A DNA stretch of 49,485 bases from assembly GCA_003138855.1 (NCBI GenBank), contig PLHF01000044.1, positions 1 to 49,485 of the forward strand, in the 5' to 3' direction. The DNA comes from Acidimicrobiaceae bacterium (GTDB lineage: Bacteria; Actinomycetota; Acidimicrobiia; Acidimicrobiales; RAAP-2). Positions within the stretch are counted from its first letter, which is position 1. Each line of letters starts with the position of its first letter. Below are positions 16,415 through 26,696 of this stretch, one piece after another. Both the position numbers and the translations under genes were made by a program. The notes beneath the pieces are model-generated. The model searched no databases. It was not told the DNA's origin and worked only from the letters and a program-made list of their open reading frames with translations.

Positions 16415-18466
16415 TCAGCGGGCAGGCGCCCCCCGGTGCTGTTCCGCCAGGCCGACCATGTCGTCCATGATCTGGCCGATCTCGAAGTCCTTGGGGGTGT
16501 AGACGCGGGCCACTCCCTTGCCCACCAGGACCTCTGCGTCCCCGGGGGGGATGATGCCGCCGACCACCACCGGTGCATCGACCCCGGCTGCCCGCAACCG
16601 GTCGACGATCTCGGGGACCAGCTCGAGATGACTGCCCGAGAGGATCGAGATGCCCACCACGTCGACGTCCTCGTCCCGGGCGGCGGCGGCGATCTCCGCC
16701 GGTGACAGGCGGATGCCCTGGTAGACGACCTCGAATCCGGCGTCGCGGGCTGCCACCGCGATCTGCTCGGCCCCGTTGGAATGCCCGTCGAGGCCCGGCT
16801 TCGCCACCAGCAGCTTCGGCGGGCCGCCCGCGAACTCGCCCAGCGCCCTGGACCGCTTCAGCACCGCACGGAACTCGTTGCCTCGGTGGCCGACGCCGCC
16901 ACTGACCCCGGTGGGGGCCCGGTACTCGCCGAACACCGCTCGGAGGGCGCCCGCCCACTCGCCGGTCGTGCCTCCGGCATGGGCCAGGGCGATGGTGGCG
17001 GGCATCACGTTGTCGGTTCCCTCGGCGGCCCGCCGCAGGTCGTCGAGTCCCCGTCGGACCGCACCGGCGTCCCGCTCGGATCGCCACGCCTGGACGTCGG
17101 CCCGCAGCTCGGACTCGACGGCCGGATCCACCCTCAGGATGGTGCCGATGGAGGGCCCGTTCCCGTCCCCGGCATCGGGAGTGAGGGGCGACTCCGCACT
17201 CTCGGTGAAACAGTTCACCCCGACCACCTGGAGATCGCCGATCTCGATGCGGCGAACGCGTTCGGCCTGGCTACCCACCAGGCGGGACTTGAGCTCGTCG
17301 ATGGCCTCGAAGGCACCACCCAGTGCCAGGACGTCGTCGAGTTCCTCCCATGACGCCTCGGCCACCTCGGCTGTCTTCTTCTCGATGACCACCGAGCCGT
17401 CGAAGATGTCGCCGTACTCGAGGAGGTCGGACTCGAAGGCCAGGATCTGCTGGATGCGCAGCGACCACTGCTGATCCCAAGGGCGTGGCAGGCCCAGCGC
17501 CTCGTTCCATGCCGGGAGCTGCATCGCCCGGGCCCTTGCCCGCTTGGACAGCGTCACCCCGAGGGTCTCGAGGACGATCCTCGGGACGTTGTTCTCGGGT
17601 TGCGCCTCGGTCAGGCCGAGGGAGTTGACCTGCACGCCGTAGCGGAATCGGCGGAGCTTCGGATCGGTCACCCCGTAGCGCTCGGTGCACACGCGCTCCC
17701 ACAGTGCGGTGAAGGCGCGCATCTTGCAGGTCTCCTCTACGAAGCGCACGCCGGCGTTGACGAAGAAGGAGATGCGGCCGACCACCGAGGGGAACTCGTC
17801 CTCGGGGATCTGCCCCGAGTCGCGTACCGCATCGAGGACGCCGATGGCGGTGGCCAGAGCGTAGGCGACCTCCTGGGAGGGCGTGGCCCCGGCTTCCTGT
17901 AGGTGGTAGCTGCACACGTTGATCGGGTTCCACTTGGGGACGTGGCGCACGGTGTAGGCGATGGTGTCAACGGTGAGCCGCCGGCTGGGGATCGGGGGGA
18001 AGATGAAGGTGCCCCGGGACAGGTACTCCTTGACGATGTCGTTCTGGGTGGTGCCGGACAGCACCGAAGGATCCACGCCATGGTCCTGGGCGTTGGCGAT
18101 GTAGAGGCCGAGGAGCCAGGCGGCGGTGGCGTTGATGGTCATCGACGTGTTCATCGACTCGACAGGTATGCCGTCGAGAAGCTGGGACAAGTGCCCGAGG
18201 TGTGCCACGGGCACGCCCACCTTGCCGACCTCACCGGCCGCTTCCGGGGCGTCGGGGTCGTAGCCGATCTGGGTGGGCAGGTCGAAGGCGATCGACAGCC
18301 CCGTCTGGCCTTTGCGCAGGTTGGTCCGGTAGAGCTCGTTGGAGGCCTTGGCCGAGGAGTGGCCGGAATAGGTGCGCATCATCCATGGCTTGTCCCGTGC
18401 AGGGGCGGCGACCACCGGCTGCTCGACCGACTGCCTTTCGGGTTGCACTTGTTCCACGTCGCTCAT
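16415..18466 (-). CDS. meaA: Ethylmalonyl-CoA mutase (MeaA type)
   Basis: Coenzyme B12-dependent mutase of 683 residues that converts ethylmalonyl-CoA to methylsuccinyl-CoA. An N-terminal TIM barrel (YSGHSSAKASNELYR, MNTSMTINATAAWLL, NPINVCSYHLQEAGATP) is joined to a C-terminal B12 domain with the base-off motif GLDGHSNG (DxHxxG). The sequence closely recalls Streptomyces MeaA rather than methylmalonyl-CoA mutase large subunits. The ATG at 18466 is only one base from the SD GGAGG (18468-18472). A GTG at 18457 has better spacing, so the true start may be three codons in. Confidence 0.93.
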   Translation of the reverse strand: MSDVEQVQPERQSVEQPVVAAPARDKPWMMRTYSGHSSAKASNELYRTNLRKGQTGLSIAFDLPTQIGYDPDAPEAAGEVGKVGVPVAHLGHLSQLLDGIPVESMNTSMTINATAAWLLGLYIANAQDHGVDPSVLSGTTQNDIVKEYLSRGTFIFPPIPSRRLTVDTIAYTVRHVPKWNPINVCSYHLQEAGATPSQEVAYALATAIGVLDAVRDSGQIPEDEFPSVVGRISFFVNAGVRFVEETCKMRAFTALWERVCTERYGVTDPKLRRFRYGVQVNSLGLTEAQPENNVPRIVLETLGVTLSKRARARAMQLPAWNEALGLPRPWDQQWSLRIQQILAFESDLLEYGDIFDGSVVIEKKTAEVAEASWEELDDVLALGGAFEAIDELKSRLVGSQAERVRRIEIGDLQVVGVNCFTESAESPLTPDAGDGNGPSIGTILRVDPAVESELRADVQAWRSERDAGAVRRGLDDLRRAAEGTDNVMPATIALAHAGGTTGEWAGALRAVFGEYRAPTGVSGGVGHRGNEFRAVLKRSRALGEFAGGPPKLLVAKPGLDGHSNGAEQIAVAARDAGFEVVYQGIRLSPAEIAAAARDEDVDVVGISILSGSHLELVPEIVDRLRAAGVDAPVVVGGIIPPGDAEVLVGKGVARVYTPKDFEIGQIMDDMVGLAEQHRGAPAR

Positions 18467-18575
18467 TCCTCCGTTATTGCCCGGTCCACCGCGTGCAACC
18501 GTGCGTTGTGACGTTCACCCGTCCCAGTGCGTCCACAGGGCGTCGAGTGGGCAGAAGGTACCGACGAGCCGGCGG

Positions 18576-19430
18576 TTACTTCCGGTAGTCGTGGAAGCCC
18601 TGCCCTGATTTCCGGCCGAACTGCTCGGCCGTCACCATGCGCCGGAGCAGCGGCACTGCTGCATAGTTCGGATCGCGGAACTCCTCGTAGAGCGCGTCGA
18701 GGATGGCCAGGGAGGTGTCGAGCCCGACCAGGTCGAGCAGCGCGAACGGCCCCATGGGGAATCCGCACCCGCCCTTCATGGCAATGTCGATGTCGCCGAT
18801 GGATGCCACGCCCTGTTCGTAGAGCCGGACGGCATTGTTCAGGTAGGGGAAGAGCAGGGCGTTGACGATGAAGCCGGCCTGATCCTTGACCTCGACCGGC
18901 GTCTTGCCGCACGCTTCGGCGAACTGGCGGACGGACGCCAGGGTCTCGTCGGAGGTGGTGAGCGGCCGAACCAGCTCCACCAGGGACATCACCGGGGCCG
19001 GGTTGAAGAAGTGGACGCCGCACACCTGGTCGGGCCGGCCGGTCTGCATGGCCAGCTCGATGACCGGCAGGGTGGAGGTGTTGGTAGCCAGAATGGCATG
19101 GTCATCGGTGATCCGATCGAGCTCGTTGAAGATCTCCTTCTTGACGGCCAGGTCCTCGACCACCGATTCGATGACCAGGTCCATCCCCTTGAGGGCACTG
19201 AGGTCCGAAGTGCCGGTGACGAGGGACAGCGCCTTGTCCCGTTCTTCCTCGGTCCTCTTGCCCTTCTCGACCTGCCGGTTGAGCGACTTCTCGAGGGCGG
19301 CAATGGTGGCATCGGCGGTCGACTGGCTGCGTGACCGGAGCACCACCTCGAAGCCGTTGATGGCCGCCGTTTCGGCGATGCCCGAACCCATGATCCCTGA
19401 CCCGACGATTCCCACGCGTGCGATTGACAT
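18576..19430 (-). CDS. hbd: 3-hydroxybutyryl-CoA dehydrogenase
   Basis: NAD(P)-dependent dehydrogenase of 284 residues with Rossmann motif GSGIMGSGIAE, the catalytic-region HFFNPAPVM and NALLFPYLNNAV, and a C-terminal FGRKSGQGFHDYRK tail. Together these are typical of Hbd/FadB2. It acts between acetoacetyl-CoA and (S)-3-hydroxybutyryl-CoA, in line with thiolase and ccr. On the minus strand TAGGAT (19439-19444) lies eight bases before the ATG, indicating a leaderless mRNA. A crotonase is not in the window. Confidence 0.93.
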   Translation of the reverse strand: MSIARVGIVGSGIMGSGIAETAAINGFEVVLRSRSQSTADATIAALEKSLNRQVEKGKRTEEERDKALSLVTGTSDLSALKGMDLVIESVVEDLAVKKEIFNELDRITDDHAILATNTSTLPVIELAMQTGRPDQVCGVHFFNPAPVMSLVELVRPLTTSDETLASVRQFAEACGKTPVEVKDQAGFIVNALLFPYLNNAVRLYEQGVASIGDIDIAMKGGCGFPMGPFALLDLVGLDTSLAILDALYEEFRDPNYAAVPLLRRMVTAEQFGRKSGQGFHDYRK

Positions 19431-19498
19431 AGGGAACAATCCTAGCGGCGGGCCGGTGGCCACGCCTACGGCCCGCCGGGACGGTCCGTGGGGACGGG

Positions 19499-20398
19499 TC
19501 AGTGATCGGCGGCCCGGCGGGCGGTGATGGACCGGATCCGCCTCGGGCTCTGGTCGATGAGCAGACCCGGGGCGAGTCGGTAGGCGGCCCACACGGCCTT
19601 GGCCCGGCGTGGTGCCACGATGATCGGCCGGTTGAGCGCGACCCTGTCGAGCACGTCCCGAGCCAGTGCCGCTGCCGGATACGGCGTGCCGATGAGCTGG
19701 GTCAGCATGTCCCGGATGTCGGGCATCGACGCTGCCGGGGGCAGGTCGCCGGGGTTCCCCTTGTCCAGCAGGGGGGTCTCGATCACACCGGGGCAGACCA
19801 CGCTCACCCGCACTCCGTGGTCGGCTGCCTCGACCCGGAGCCCGATGCTGAGGCCGACTACGGCGTGTTTGGTCGTGGAGTAGGGCACCAGCAAGGGGCT
19901 GGGAACGAGGCCCGACAGCGACGCGGTGTTCACGATGTGGCCCCGCCCCTGCTCGATCATGAGGGGGTAGGCGGCGGCGACCCCGTGGATGACGCTCATC
20001 AGATTGACGTCGACGACCCGTCGCCAGTGGGCGAGGGACAGGTCGCTGACCTCACCTCCGACGGCGATGCCGGCGTTGTTGAACATGAAGTCCAGCCCGC
20101 CGTGCTCTGCCGCGAACCGCCCGACCGATTGGGACAGCGCTCCCGCGTCGGTGACGTCGACCGTCGCAGGCAGGGCACTTCCGTGGGCCCGGGCACCGGT
20201 GTCGGCCCGACGTTGGAGGTCGACAGCGGTCGCCTCGGCGACGTCACCGTCGATGTCGGCGACCAGCACGGTGGCGCCGCGGTCGACCAGCTCCGCGGCG
20301 AGGGACCGCCCGATGCCGGACGCCGCCCCGGTCACGACGGCAGTCGCCCCGTTGAAGTGCGCCCGCTGCATGGCGGTCCTGTCACTCGATCTGCCCAT
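19499..20398 (-). CDS. Short-chain dehydrogenase/reductase
   Basis: A 299-residue classical SDR with cofactor motif TGAASGIG, NNAG, active-site Ser in NTASLSGL and YSTTK. The C-terminal 60 residues are longer than the basic SDR fold and contain a basic, hydrophobic segment (APRRAKAVWAAYRLAPG). The ATG at 20398 is preceded by GAGGGAG; ATG 20371 is an alternative. The substrate cannot be told. Confidence 0.88.
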   Translation of the reverse strand: MGRSSDRTAMQRAHFNGATAVVTGAASGIGRSLAAELVDRGATVLVADIDGDVAEATAVDLQRRADTGARAHGSALPATVDVTDAGALSQSVGRFAAEHGGLDFMFNNAGIAVGGEVSDLSLAHWRRVVDVNLMSVIHGVAAAYPLMIEQGRGHIVNTASLSGLVPSPLLVPYSTTKHAVVGLSIGLRVEAADHGVRVSVVCPGVIETPLLDKGNPGDLPPAASMPDIRDMLTQLIGTPYPAAALARDVLDRVALNRPIIVAPRRAKAVWAAYRLAPGLLIDQSPRRIRSITARRAADH

Positions 20399-20461
20399 GG
20401 CTCTCCCTCATCCCGCCGCCTGCACTTGCCTTCCCCCGACCCTACCGACACGATGGTGGCG

Positions 20462-21898
20462 ATGAGCAACCCACCGGAACGCCCAGAACTGCCGCCATTA
20501 CGAGGGAGCGCGTCCCTCTCCGCTCCGGATGGGCCCGCCACCACCGGCGCGTCCGACCCACCGGCCCCGCCACCCACCCGGGCGCCCCGTACGCGCAAGC
20601 GCGCCACGCCGAAGCCCGCGGCCACACCGTCATCGGGCCGGCCCGGTCGTGTCGCCAAGATTGCCGCGCCACGTGACGGTGCGACCTCCGCCGTGCCGGC
20701 CGATCGGCCGTGGCCCGGTCCCCCACGGGGGAGGGGTCGGAGCAGGATGCTGTACAACCGCCGGCTCCAACGGACGAACGAGCGCTGGCCGCTGGCGACC
20801 CGCCTGGGCTCGGCCCTGTTCTCGAGGCCCGGTCTCGTGCTCGGTCTGACGGGAGGGCGCTCGCCGGTGGAGCGTGACGGACGGGTGCTCAACCGGAGCG
20901 TGCAGGCCCTCCTCGCCTTGGTCAACCGCATGGACGGGTTCTCGGACGGCCCTGCCGATGCGACCCAGGCCGACGACCCGGCGGCTCTGCGCACCCGACT
21001 CACCCGAATGGCGCGGCTGGCCATGCCCGTCCGGACCGACGTGCACGTGACCGGTCGGGTCATCCCGGGGCCGGAGGGTGCTCCGGACCTCCTCGTCAGG
21101 GTCTACCGCCAGTACGGCACAGGCATCGGGCCGACCTCCGGGGGCCGCGGTCGCCCGCCGGCCATCGTCTACTACCACGGCGGCGGATGGGTGACCGGCG
21201 ATCTCGACTCGCACGACGCCTCTTGCCGCTTGCTGGCCGCAGTGAGCGGCTGCGTCGTCGTGGCTGTCGACTACCGACTGGCCCCCGAGGATCCGTTCCC
21301 CGCAGCCGTCGACGATGCGCTGGCCGCGTATTCCTGGGTGCAGCGGCACAGCGACGACCTCGGCTTCGCACCCGGTCAGGTCGGCGTGATGGGGGACAGT
21401 GCCGGGGGGAACCTGGCCGCAGTGGTGGCCCTGGAGACCCGGTCCGGAAACGGTGCCGGCGCTCCCGACGTGTCGCCACCGGTGGCCCAGGGCCTGGTCT
21501 ACCCGGCCGTCGATGCGCGATTTGGCACCGAATCGTTTCGGACGGTGGGGGACGGGTTCTTCCTCAACCGCGCGGGCATGGAGTTCTTTCGCGGGACCTA
21601 CCTCCCCGACCGCGCCGACTGGGAGACGGCCAGGGTGTCCCCGCTGCTGGCCGCCGACCACCGTGGCCTGGCCCCCGCCCTGATCGTGACGGCCGGGTTC
21701 GACCCGCTGAGGGACGACGGGGCCAACTACGCAGCGGCCCTCGGAGAGGCCGGCGTCGAGGTCGAGTACCGGTGCTACGACGACCAGGTCCACGGGTTCT
21801 TCGGCATGGGCCTGCTGCCCGACTCGTGGGCACTGGCCACCGAGGTGTGCGATGCCATGGGTAGGTTGATGCGCCGGTCGGTGCCTCCCCCGGGTTGA
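20462..21898 (+). CDS. Alpha/beta hydrolase, hormone-sensitive-lipase family
   Basis: A 478-residue esterase/lipase. The HSL signature HGGG (YYHGGGWVTGD), nucleophile GDSAGG, acidic residue in FDPLRDDG and the histidine in QVHGFFG are all present. The first roughly 130 residues are unusual: a Pro/Ala/Arg-rich, basic, low-complexity stretch (TRAPRTRKRATPKPAAT) before the cap region. No signal peptide is seen. ATG 20462 gives MSNPPERP; ATG 20453 lies three codons upstream in the same frame. The gene is divergent from the SDR. Confidence 0.85.
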   Translation: MSNPPERPELPPLRGSASLSAPDGPATTGASDPPAPPPTRAPRTRKRATPKPAATPSSGRPGRVAKIAAPRDGATSAVPADRPWPGPPRGRGRSRMLYNRRLQRTNERWPLATRLGSALFSRPGLVLGLTGGRSPVERDGRVLNRSVQALLALVNRMDGFSDGPADATQADDPAALRTRLTRMARLAMPVRTDVHVTGRVIPGPEGAPDLLVRVYRQYGTGIGPTSGGRGRPPAIVYYHGGGWVTGDLDSHDASCRLLAAVSGCVVVAVDYRLAPEDPFPAAVDDALAAYSWVQRHSDDLGFAPGQVGVMGDSAGGNLAAVVALETRSGNGAGAPDVSPPVAQGLVYPAVDARFGTESFRTVGDGFFLNRAGMEFFRGTYLPDRADWETARVSPLLAADHRGLAPALIVTAGFDPLRDDGANYAAALGEAGVEVEYRCYDDQVHGFFGMGLLPDSWALATEVCDAMGRLMRRSVPPPG

Positions 21899-21914
21899 CC
21901 TCTACAGTGGCGCC

Positions 21915-22607
21915 ATGGAACGGGCTCCCGGAATTCTGGCACTGGTCGGCGGCGGCGAATGGCAGGAGGGGTGCGCGTTCGACGAGGAGTTTCTGGCGGC
22001 CTCGGGGTCCGACCAGGTGCTGGTCCTGCCGACGGCCGCAGCCTACGAGCACCCCGAGCGGGCGGTGGTCGCCGCCGGCGAGTGGTTCGCCCCGCTGGGG
22101 GGACGCGTCGAGGGGTTGATGGTCCTCTCCCGTGCGGACGCCGAGGACGACGGTGCGGCGGCAGTGATGCGCAACGCCCGGTTCGTCTACCTGGTCGGCG
22201 GCTCGCCCATGCACGTGCGCAGCGTGCTGAAGAACTCCACGGTGTGGAATGCGCTGGTCGAGGCCTGGCAGGGCGGCGCAGTGGTGGTGGGCTCGTCGGG
22301 TGCGGCGATGGCCCTCACCGATCCGATGGTCGACGCCCGGGGTGGAGGTCTCACCATCGGGCTCGGACTGGTCACCGGGGTGGCGGTGGTGCCCCACTTC
22401 GGTGATGCACATGAGGACCAGCACGGCGAAAAGCTGCACCGGTCCGTGCTGCTGGCGCCCGCCGGAACCCCGGTGGCCTGCATTCCCGAGAGGACCGCGC
22501 TGATCCGCGACCCTGGCGGGCAGTGGCGCTCCGCCGGTGTCGGCCCGGTGGCCGTCTTCGTGGACGGCCACCGGGCCGGAGGCGGACTGGGCGCGCTTCC
22601 CTCCTGA
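21915..22607 (+). CDS. Peptidase S51/cyanophycinase-like protein
   Basis: A 230-residue protein of the type 1 glutamine-amidotransferase fold. The N-terminal LALVGGGEW, YLVGGSPMH and the serine-nucleophile region VVGSSGAAMAL match the S51 (dipeptidase E/cyanophycinase) superfamily. The histidine in VVPHFGDAHEDQHG could complete the active site. The usual GTSAGA is replaced by GSSGAA, so activity is likely but not certain. TACAGT at 21903-21908, six bases before the ATG, suggests a leaderless mRNA. Confidence 0.78.
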   Translation: MERAPGILALVGGGEWQEGCAFDEEFLAASGSDQVLVLPTAAAYEHPERAVVAAGEWFAPLGGRVEGLMVLSRADAEDDGAAAVMRNARFVYLVGGSPMHVRSVLKNSTVWNALVEAWQGGAVVVGSSGAAMALTDPMVDARGGGLTIGLGLVTGVAVVPHFGDAHEDQHGEKLHRSVLLAPAGTPVACIPERTALIRDPGGQWRSAGVGPVAVFVDGHRAGGGLGALPS

Positions 22608-22644
22608 GAGCTGTCACCGGGGCCTGGTCCGGACGCGGCCGCCC

Positions 22645-23199
22645 TCAGTCGGACTCGGCGATGGTCACCGAGTCGATGACCACCTGTTCGGTCGGGGCAC
22701 CCGACCTGCTGCCCACGGACTCGATGGCCTTGACCACGTCGAGTCCCTTCACCACGTTGCCGAACAGCGAGTAGCTCGGCGGAAGGGCGGTGCCGTTGGG
22801 TCCGCTCACGATGAAGAACTGGCTGCCGTTCGTGTTCGGGCCGGCGTTGGCCATGGCCAGAGAGCCGATCTCATAGCGACCCGGTGCCGGCAGCTCGTCG
22901 GCGAACTTGTAGCCGGGGCCGCCCCGCCCCGAGCCCTCGGGATCCCCACCCTGCAGCATGAAGCCAGGGATGATCCGGTGGAAGACGATCCCGTCGTAGT
23001 AGTGCCAGCGGGCCAGGAACACGAAGTTGTTGACCGTCTTGGGTGCGGCGATCGGATCGAGGGCGATGGTCAGCGTGCCCTTGGTCGTCACCACTTCGGC
23101 CGTGTACCGCTTCTCCGGGTCGATGACCATCGGCGGCGGGCCGTCGAAGCGCTGGGACTTCGGGCTCGAGCCGTCTGCTGCCGGGATCTCTGGGGTCAT
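22645..23199 (-). CDS. Peptidyl-prolyl cis-trans isomerase, cyclophilin type (cytoplasmic)
   Basis: A 184-residue cyclophilin without signal or membrane segment. The core motifs are FHRIIPGFMLQGGDPEGSG (catalytic Arg in FHR), GSQFFIVSG and LFGNVVKGLDVV. An SD-like GGAACAGG precedes the ATG. The next gene upstream on the same strand is a membrane-anchored paralogue, implying local duplication with separate cellular locations. Confidence 0.94.
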   Translation of the reverse strand: MTPEIPAADGSSPKSQRFDGPPPMVIDPEKRYTAEVVTTKGTLTIALDPIAAPKTVNNFVFLARWHYYDGIVFHRIIPGFMLQGGDPEGSGRGGPGYKFADELPAPGRYEIGSLAMANAGPNTNGSQFFIVSGPNGTALPPSYSLFGNVVKGLDVVKAIESVGSRSGAPTEQVVIDSVTIAESD

Positions 23200-23287
23200 G
23201 GCACCTGTTCCTCGTGTCGTGTGCGGCGGGATGGGAGTTGTTCGGCCGGAGGTGGGAGTGGCTGGCCGGCGGGCCGGGCCGGCCCGG

Positions 23288-24130
23288 TCAGGACTCGGTG
23301 ACGGTCACCGAGTCCATGCGGTGGAGGGTGATGGGCGTACCGGTGCTGCTGGAGGCGACCGAGCCGCCGGCGTTGATCTTCTCGACCACGTCCATGCCGG
23401 AGGTCACCTTCCCGAACAGCGTGTAGCTCGGGGCCAGGTTCTCACCCTCGGGGCCGGCCACGATGAAGAACTGGCCGTTGTTGGTGTTGGGCCCGGCGTT
23501 GGCCAGGGCCACCGACCCCAGCGGGTACTGCGGGTTGGCTGTCTTCGGCAGCTCGTCGGCGAACGTGTAGCCGACGCCGCCCGTCCCGGTGCCGGTGGGG
23601 TCGCCCGTCTGGTCCATGAAAGTCTGGATCACGCGGTGGAAGATCATGCAGTCGTAGTAGTGCTGGTTTGCGAGGAACACGAAGCTGTTGACCGCCTTCG
23701 GCGCGGCCTTGGGGTCGAGCTGGATGGTGATCGGGCCGACGTCGGTGGTGATCGTCGCCGTGTACGTCTTGGACGGGTCGATGGTCATCGGCGGGAACGA
23801 CGAGTACGAGGGCTTGTTGAGGGTGGCGCTGAAGCCGGCCGGGCAGTCGGCCGAGGTGGTGATGGCGCTGGGCGACTTGTCGCCCGACCCGCCCGGCCGC
23901 GCCGGAGCGGTGGTGGTCGAGGCGGAGGTGGTGGTCGAGGTCGTCGTGGCGGCGGTCGTCGTCTTCTTCCCCGGCTTGAAGATCAGGTAGGAGACGCCGA
24001 CAACGACGGCTGCCACCACCACGATGGTGATGACGCGCCGAAGGGACTGCTTGCGCTTCTTGACCTTCTGCTGGGCTTCCAGCCGGGATTGCCGGCCGGC
24101 CTTCTGACGTTCACGCTTCTCGGTTCCCAC
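23288..24130 (-). CDS. Peptidyl-prolyl cis-trans isomerase, membrane-anchored cyclophilin
   Basis: A 280-residue protein with a strongly basic N-terminus (1-32) and one transmembrane helix (about 33-50, [19 protein letters not shown]). A Thr-rich linker (55-75) and a cyclophilin domain with [19 protein letters not shown] and GQFFIVAG follow. Positive-inside charges put the isomerase outside the membrane. It likely folds exported proteins. The middle segment [20 protein letters not shown] is shared in position with other actinobacterial anchored cyclophilins. Confidence 0.92.
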   Translation of the reverse strand: MGTEKRERQKAGRQSRLEAQQKVKKRKQSLRRVITIVVVAAVVVGVSYLIFKPGKKTTTAATTTSTTTSASTTTAPARPGGSGDKSPSAITTSADCPAGFSATLNKPSYSSFPPMTIDPSKTYTATITTDVGPITIQLDPKAAPKAVNSFVFLANQHYYDCMIFHRVIQTFMDQTGDPTGTGTGGVGYTFADELPKTANPQYPLGSVALANAGPNTNNGQFFIVAGPEGENLAPSYTLFGKVTSGMDVVEKINAGGSVASSSTGTPITLHRMDSVTVTES

Positions 24131-24170
24131 GGGGGATCAGGGTAGCCGTTCCACTTGGCGCCTCGGTCGT

Positions 24171-24240
24171 CGCCCACCGCCATGCCACCGGGGCGCCCAC
24201 CGCCATGCCACGGGCCCCCACCGCCATGCCACGGGTGCGC
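24171..24240. repeat. Tandem repeat, about 21-22 bp, three copies
   Basis: Three imperfect copies of CCCACCGCCATGCCAC(C)GGG lie between the anchored cyclophilin and lysC, in the upstream region of both divergent genes. No coding function is seen. They could be slippage repeats or binding sites. Confidence 0.7.
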
Positions 24241-24287
24241 CCACCTCCACCGGGACCCCCGCACGGCTCGCTGTAGCCTTGACCCCC

Positions 24288-25499
24288 ATGTCGCTCGTGG
24301 TGCAGAAGTTCGGTGGAACGTCGGTTGCCGACGCCGACCGCATCCGGGCCGTGGCCGACCACGTGGCCCGCACCCGCCGTGCCGGCAACGACGTCGTCGT
24401 CGTGGTCAGCGCCATGGGGAGGACGACGGACGAGCTGATCAGGCTGGCGGCCGACGTCAGCTCCATCCAGCCGACCCGCGAGGTCGACATGCTGCTCAGC
24501 GCCGGTGAGCGCATCTCCATGTCCCTGCTGTGCATGGCCCTGGCCGAGCTCGGCGTCGACGCGGTGTCCTACACCGGCAGCCAGGCCGGCATCATCACCG
24601 ACGCCGTCCACACCAGGGCCAAGATCGTGGAGATCCGGGCCGACCGGCTGCGGGAGACCCTCGACGACGGCGGCGTGCCGGTGGTGGCCGGCTTTCAGGG
24701 GGTGTCGGTCGAGCGGGACGTGACCACCCTCGGGCGCGGGGGGTCGGACACCACCGCGGTGGCGCTGGCCGCCGTACTGGGCGCCGATGTCTGCGAGATC
24801 TACACCGACGTGTCCGGGGTGTTCAGCACCGATCCGCGCATCGTGCCCGAGGCCCGTCGCCTGGCGCGGGTCAGCTATGAGGAGATGCTCGAGATCGCCG
24901 CCAGCGGGGGCCGGGTACTGGCCCTGCGGTCAGTGGAGTTCGCACGTAACCACCAGGTGCCGCTCCATGTGCGGTCGAGCTTCACATGGGAGCCCGGTAC
25001 CTGGGTCGACGAGGAGGATGCATCGATGGAACAGGCAGTCGTCACCGCGGTGACCCACGACGAGTCGGAGGCCAAGGTCACCGTCATCGGGGTGCCCGAT
25101 CGCCCCGGGCTGGCCGCCCGGCTGTTCCGGGCACTGGCCGAGCGCAACATCAACGTGGACATGATCGTGCAGAACACTTCGCTGCACGGGACCACCGACA
25201 TCTCCTTCACCGTCCCCGGGCACGATCTGGCCGTAAGCACCGAAGTCTGCGAGGCGCTCGTTCCTGACCTGGGCGCCTCCGGCGTGAACAGCGACTCCGA
25301 CGTCGCCCGGGTGTCGCTGGTCGGAGCGGGGATGAAGACGCACCCCGGTGTGACAGCGCTCACCTTCGAGACGCTGGCGTCCCTCGGGATCAACATCGAG
25401 ATGATCTCCACGTCGTCGATCCGGATCTCCTGCATGGTCCGTGCCTCGGCAGCAGAAGATGCCGTGCGCGCCCTTCACGCCGCCTTCGAACTGGCCTGA
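24288..25499 (+). CDS. lysC: Aspartate kinase, alpha subunit
   Basis: First step of Lys/Thr/Met and diaminopimelate synthesis. The 403-residue protein has the kinase motif [12 protein letters not shown], then [13 protein letters not shown], and two C-terminal ACT domains (from about 250) for feedback control by amino acids. TAGCCT at 24274-24279, eight bases before the ATG, supports a leaderless start. An internal in-frame ATG with strong SD probably makes the beta subunit. asd follows after 112 bases. Confidence 0.96.
   Translation: MSLVVQKFGGTSVADADRIRAVADHVARTRRAGNDVVVVVSAMGRTTDELIRLAADVSSIQPTREVDMLLSAGERISMSLLCMALAELGVDAVSYTGSQAGIITDAVHTRAKIVEIRADRLRETLDDGGVPVVAGFQGVSVERDVTTLGRGGSDTTAVALAAVLGADVCEIYTDVSGVFSTDPRIVPEARRLARVSYEEMLEIAASGGRVLALRSVEFARNHQVPLHVRSSFTWEPGTWVDEEDASMEQAVVTAVTHDESEAKVTVIGVPDRPGLAARLFRALAERNINVDMIVQNTSLHGTTDISFTVPGHDLAVSTEVCEALVPDLGASGVNSDSDVARVSLVGAGMKTHPGVTALTFETLASLGINIEMISTSSIRISCMVRASAAEDAVRALHAAFELA
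25026..25499 (+). CDS. lysC: Aspartate kinase, beta subunit from internal start
   Basis: The in-frame ATG at 25026 begins [18 protein letters not shown], the place where the beta subunit of Corynebacterium aspartate kinase begins. An SD GAGGAGG lies at 25012-25018, with about seven bases between. This SD is far better than that of most genes here. The 157-residue product would consist only of the ACT regulatory domains and assemble with alpha in an alpha2beta2 enzyme. Expression is inferred. Confidence 0.65.
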   Translation: MEQAVVTAVTHDESEAKVTVIGVPDRPGLAARLFRALAERNINVDMIVQNTSLHGTTDISFTVPGHDLAVSTEVCEALVPDLGASGVNSDSDVARVSLVGAGMKTHPGVTALTFETLASLGINIEMISTSSIRISCMVRASAAEDAVRALHAAFELA

Positions 25500-25527
25500 G
25501 CGGCGGGGTCCCTGGCGGACCGGGGCT

Positions 25528-25583
25528 GCAGCGCCGCCGGTCGGCCCGCAGCGCCGCCGGTCGGCCCGCAGCGCCGCCGGTCG
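25528..25583. repeat. 20-bp tandem repeat, nearly three copies
   Basis: GCAGCGCCGCCGGTCGGCCC occurs at 25528-25547 and 25548-25567, with a third copy at 25568-25583 cut short at GGTCG. It lies in the lysC-asd gap, just upstream of the asd -10 box at 25600-25605. The exact identity of copies suggests recent slippage. Confidence 0.85.
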
Positions 25584-25602
25584 CCACACCGACCTCTCCT
25601 AG

Positions 25603-26643
<1,041 letters not shown>

Positions 26644-26696
26644 CCCGGCTCCGGCCCGTCCGCTGTCCCCGCGCCACCTGAGCCCGGATGACCTAC

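Noticed and set aside
16415-18466. Methylmalonyl-CoA mutase large subunit
   Set aside because: The single-chain length and sequence match the MeaA ethylmalonyl-CoA mutase pattern, and ccr is nearby.
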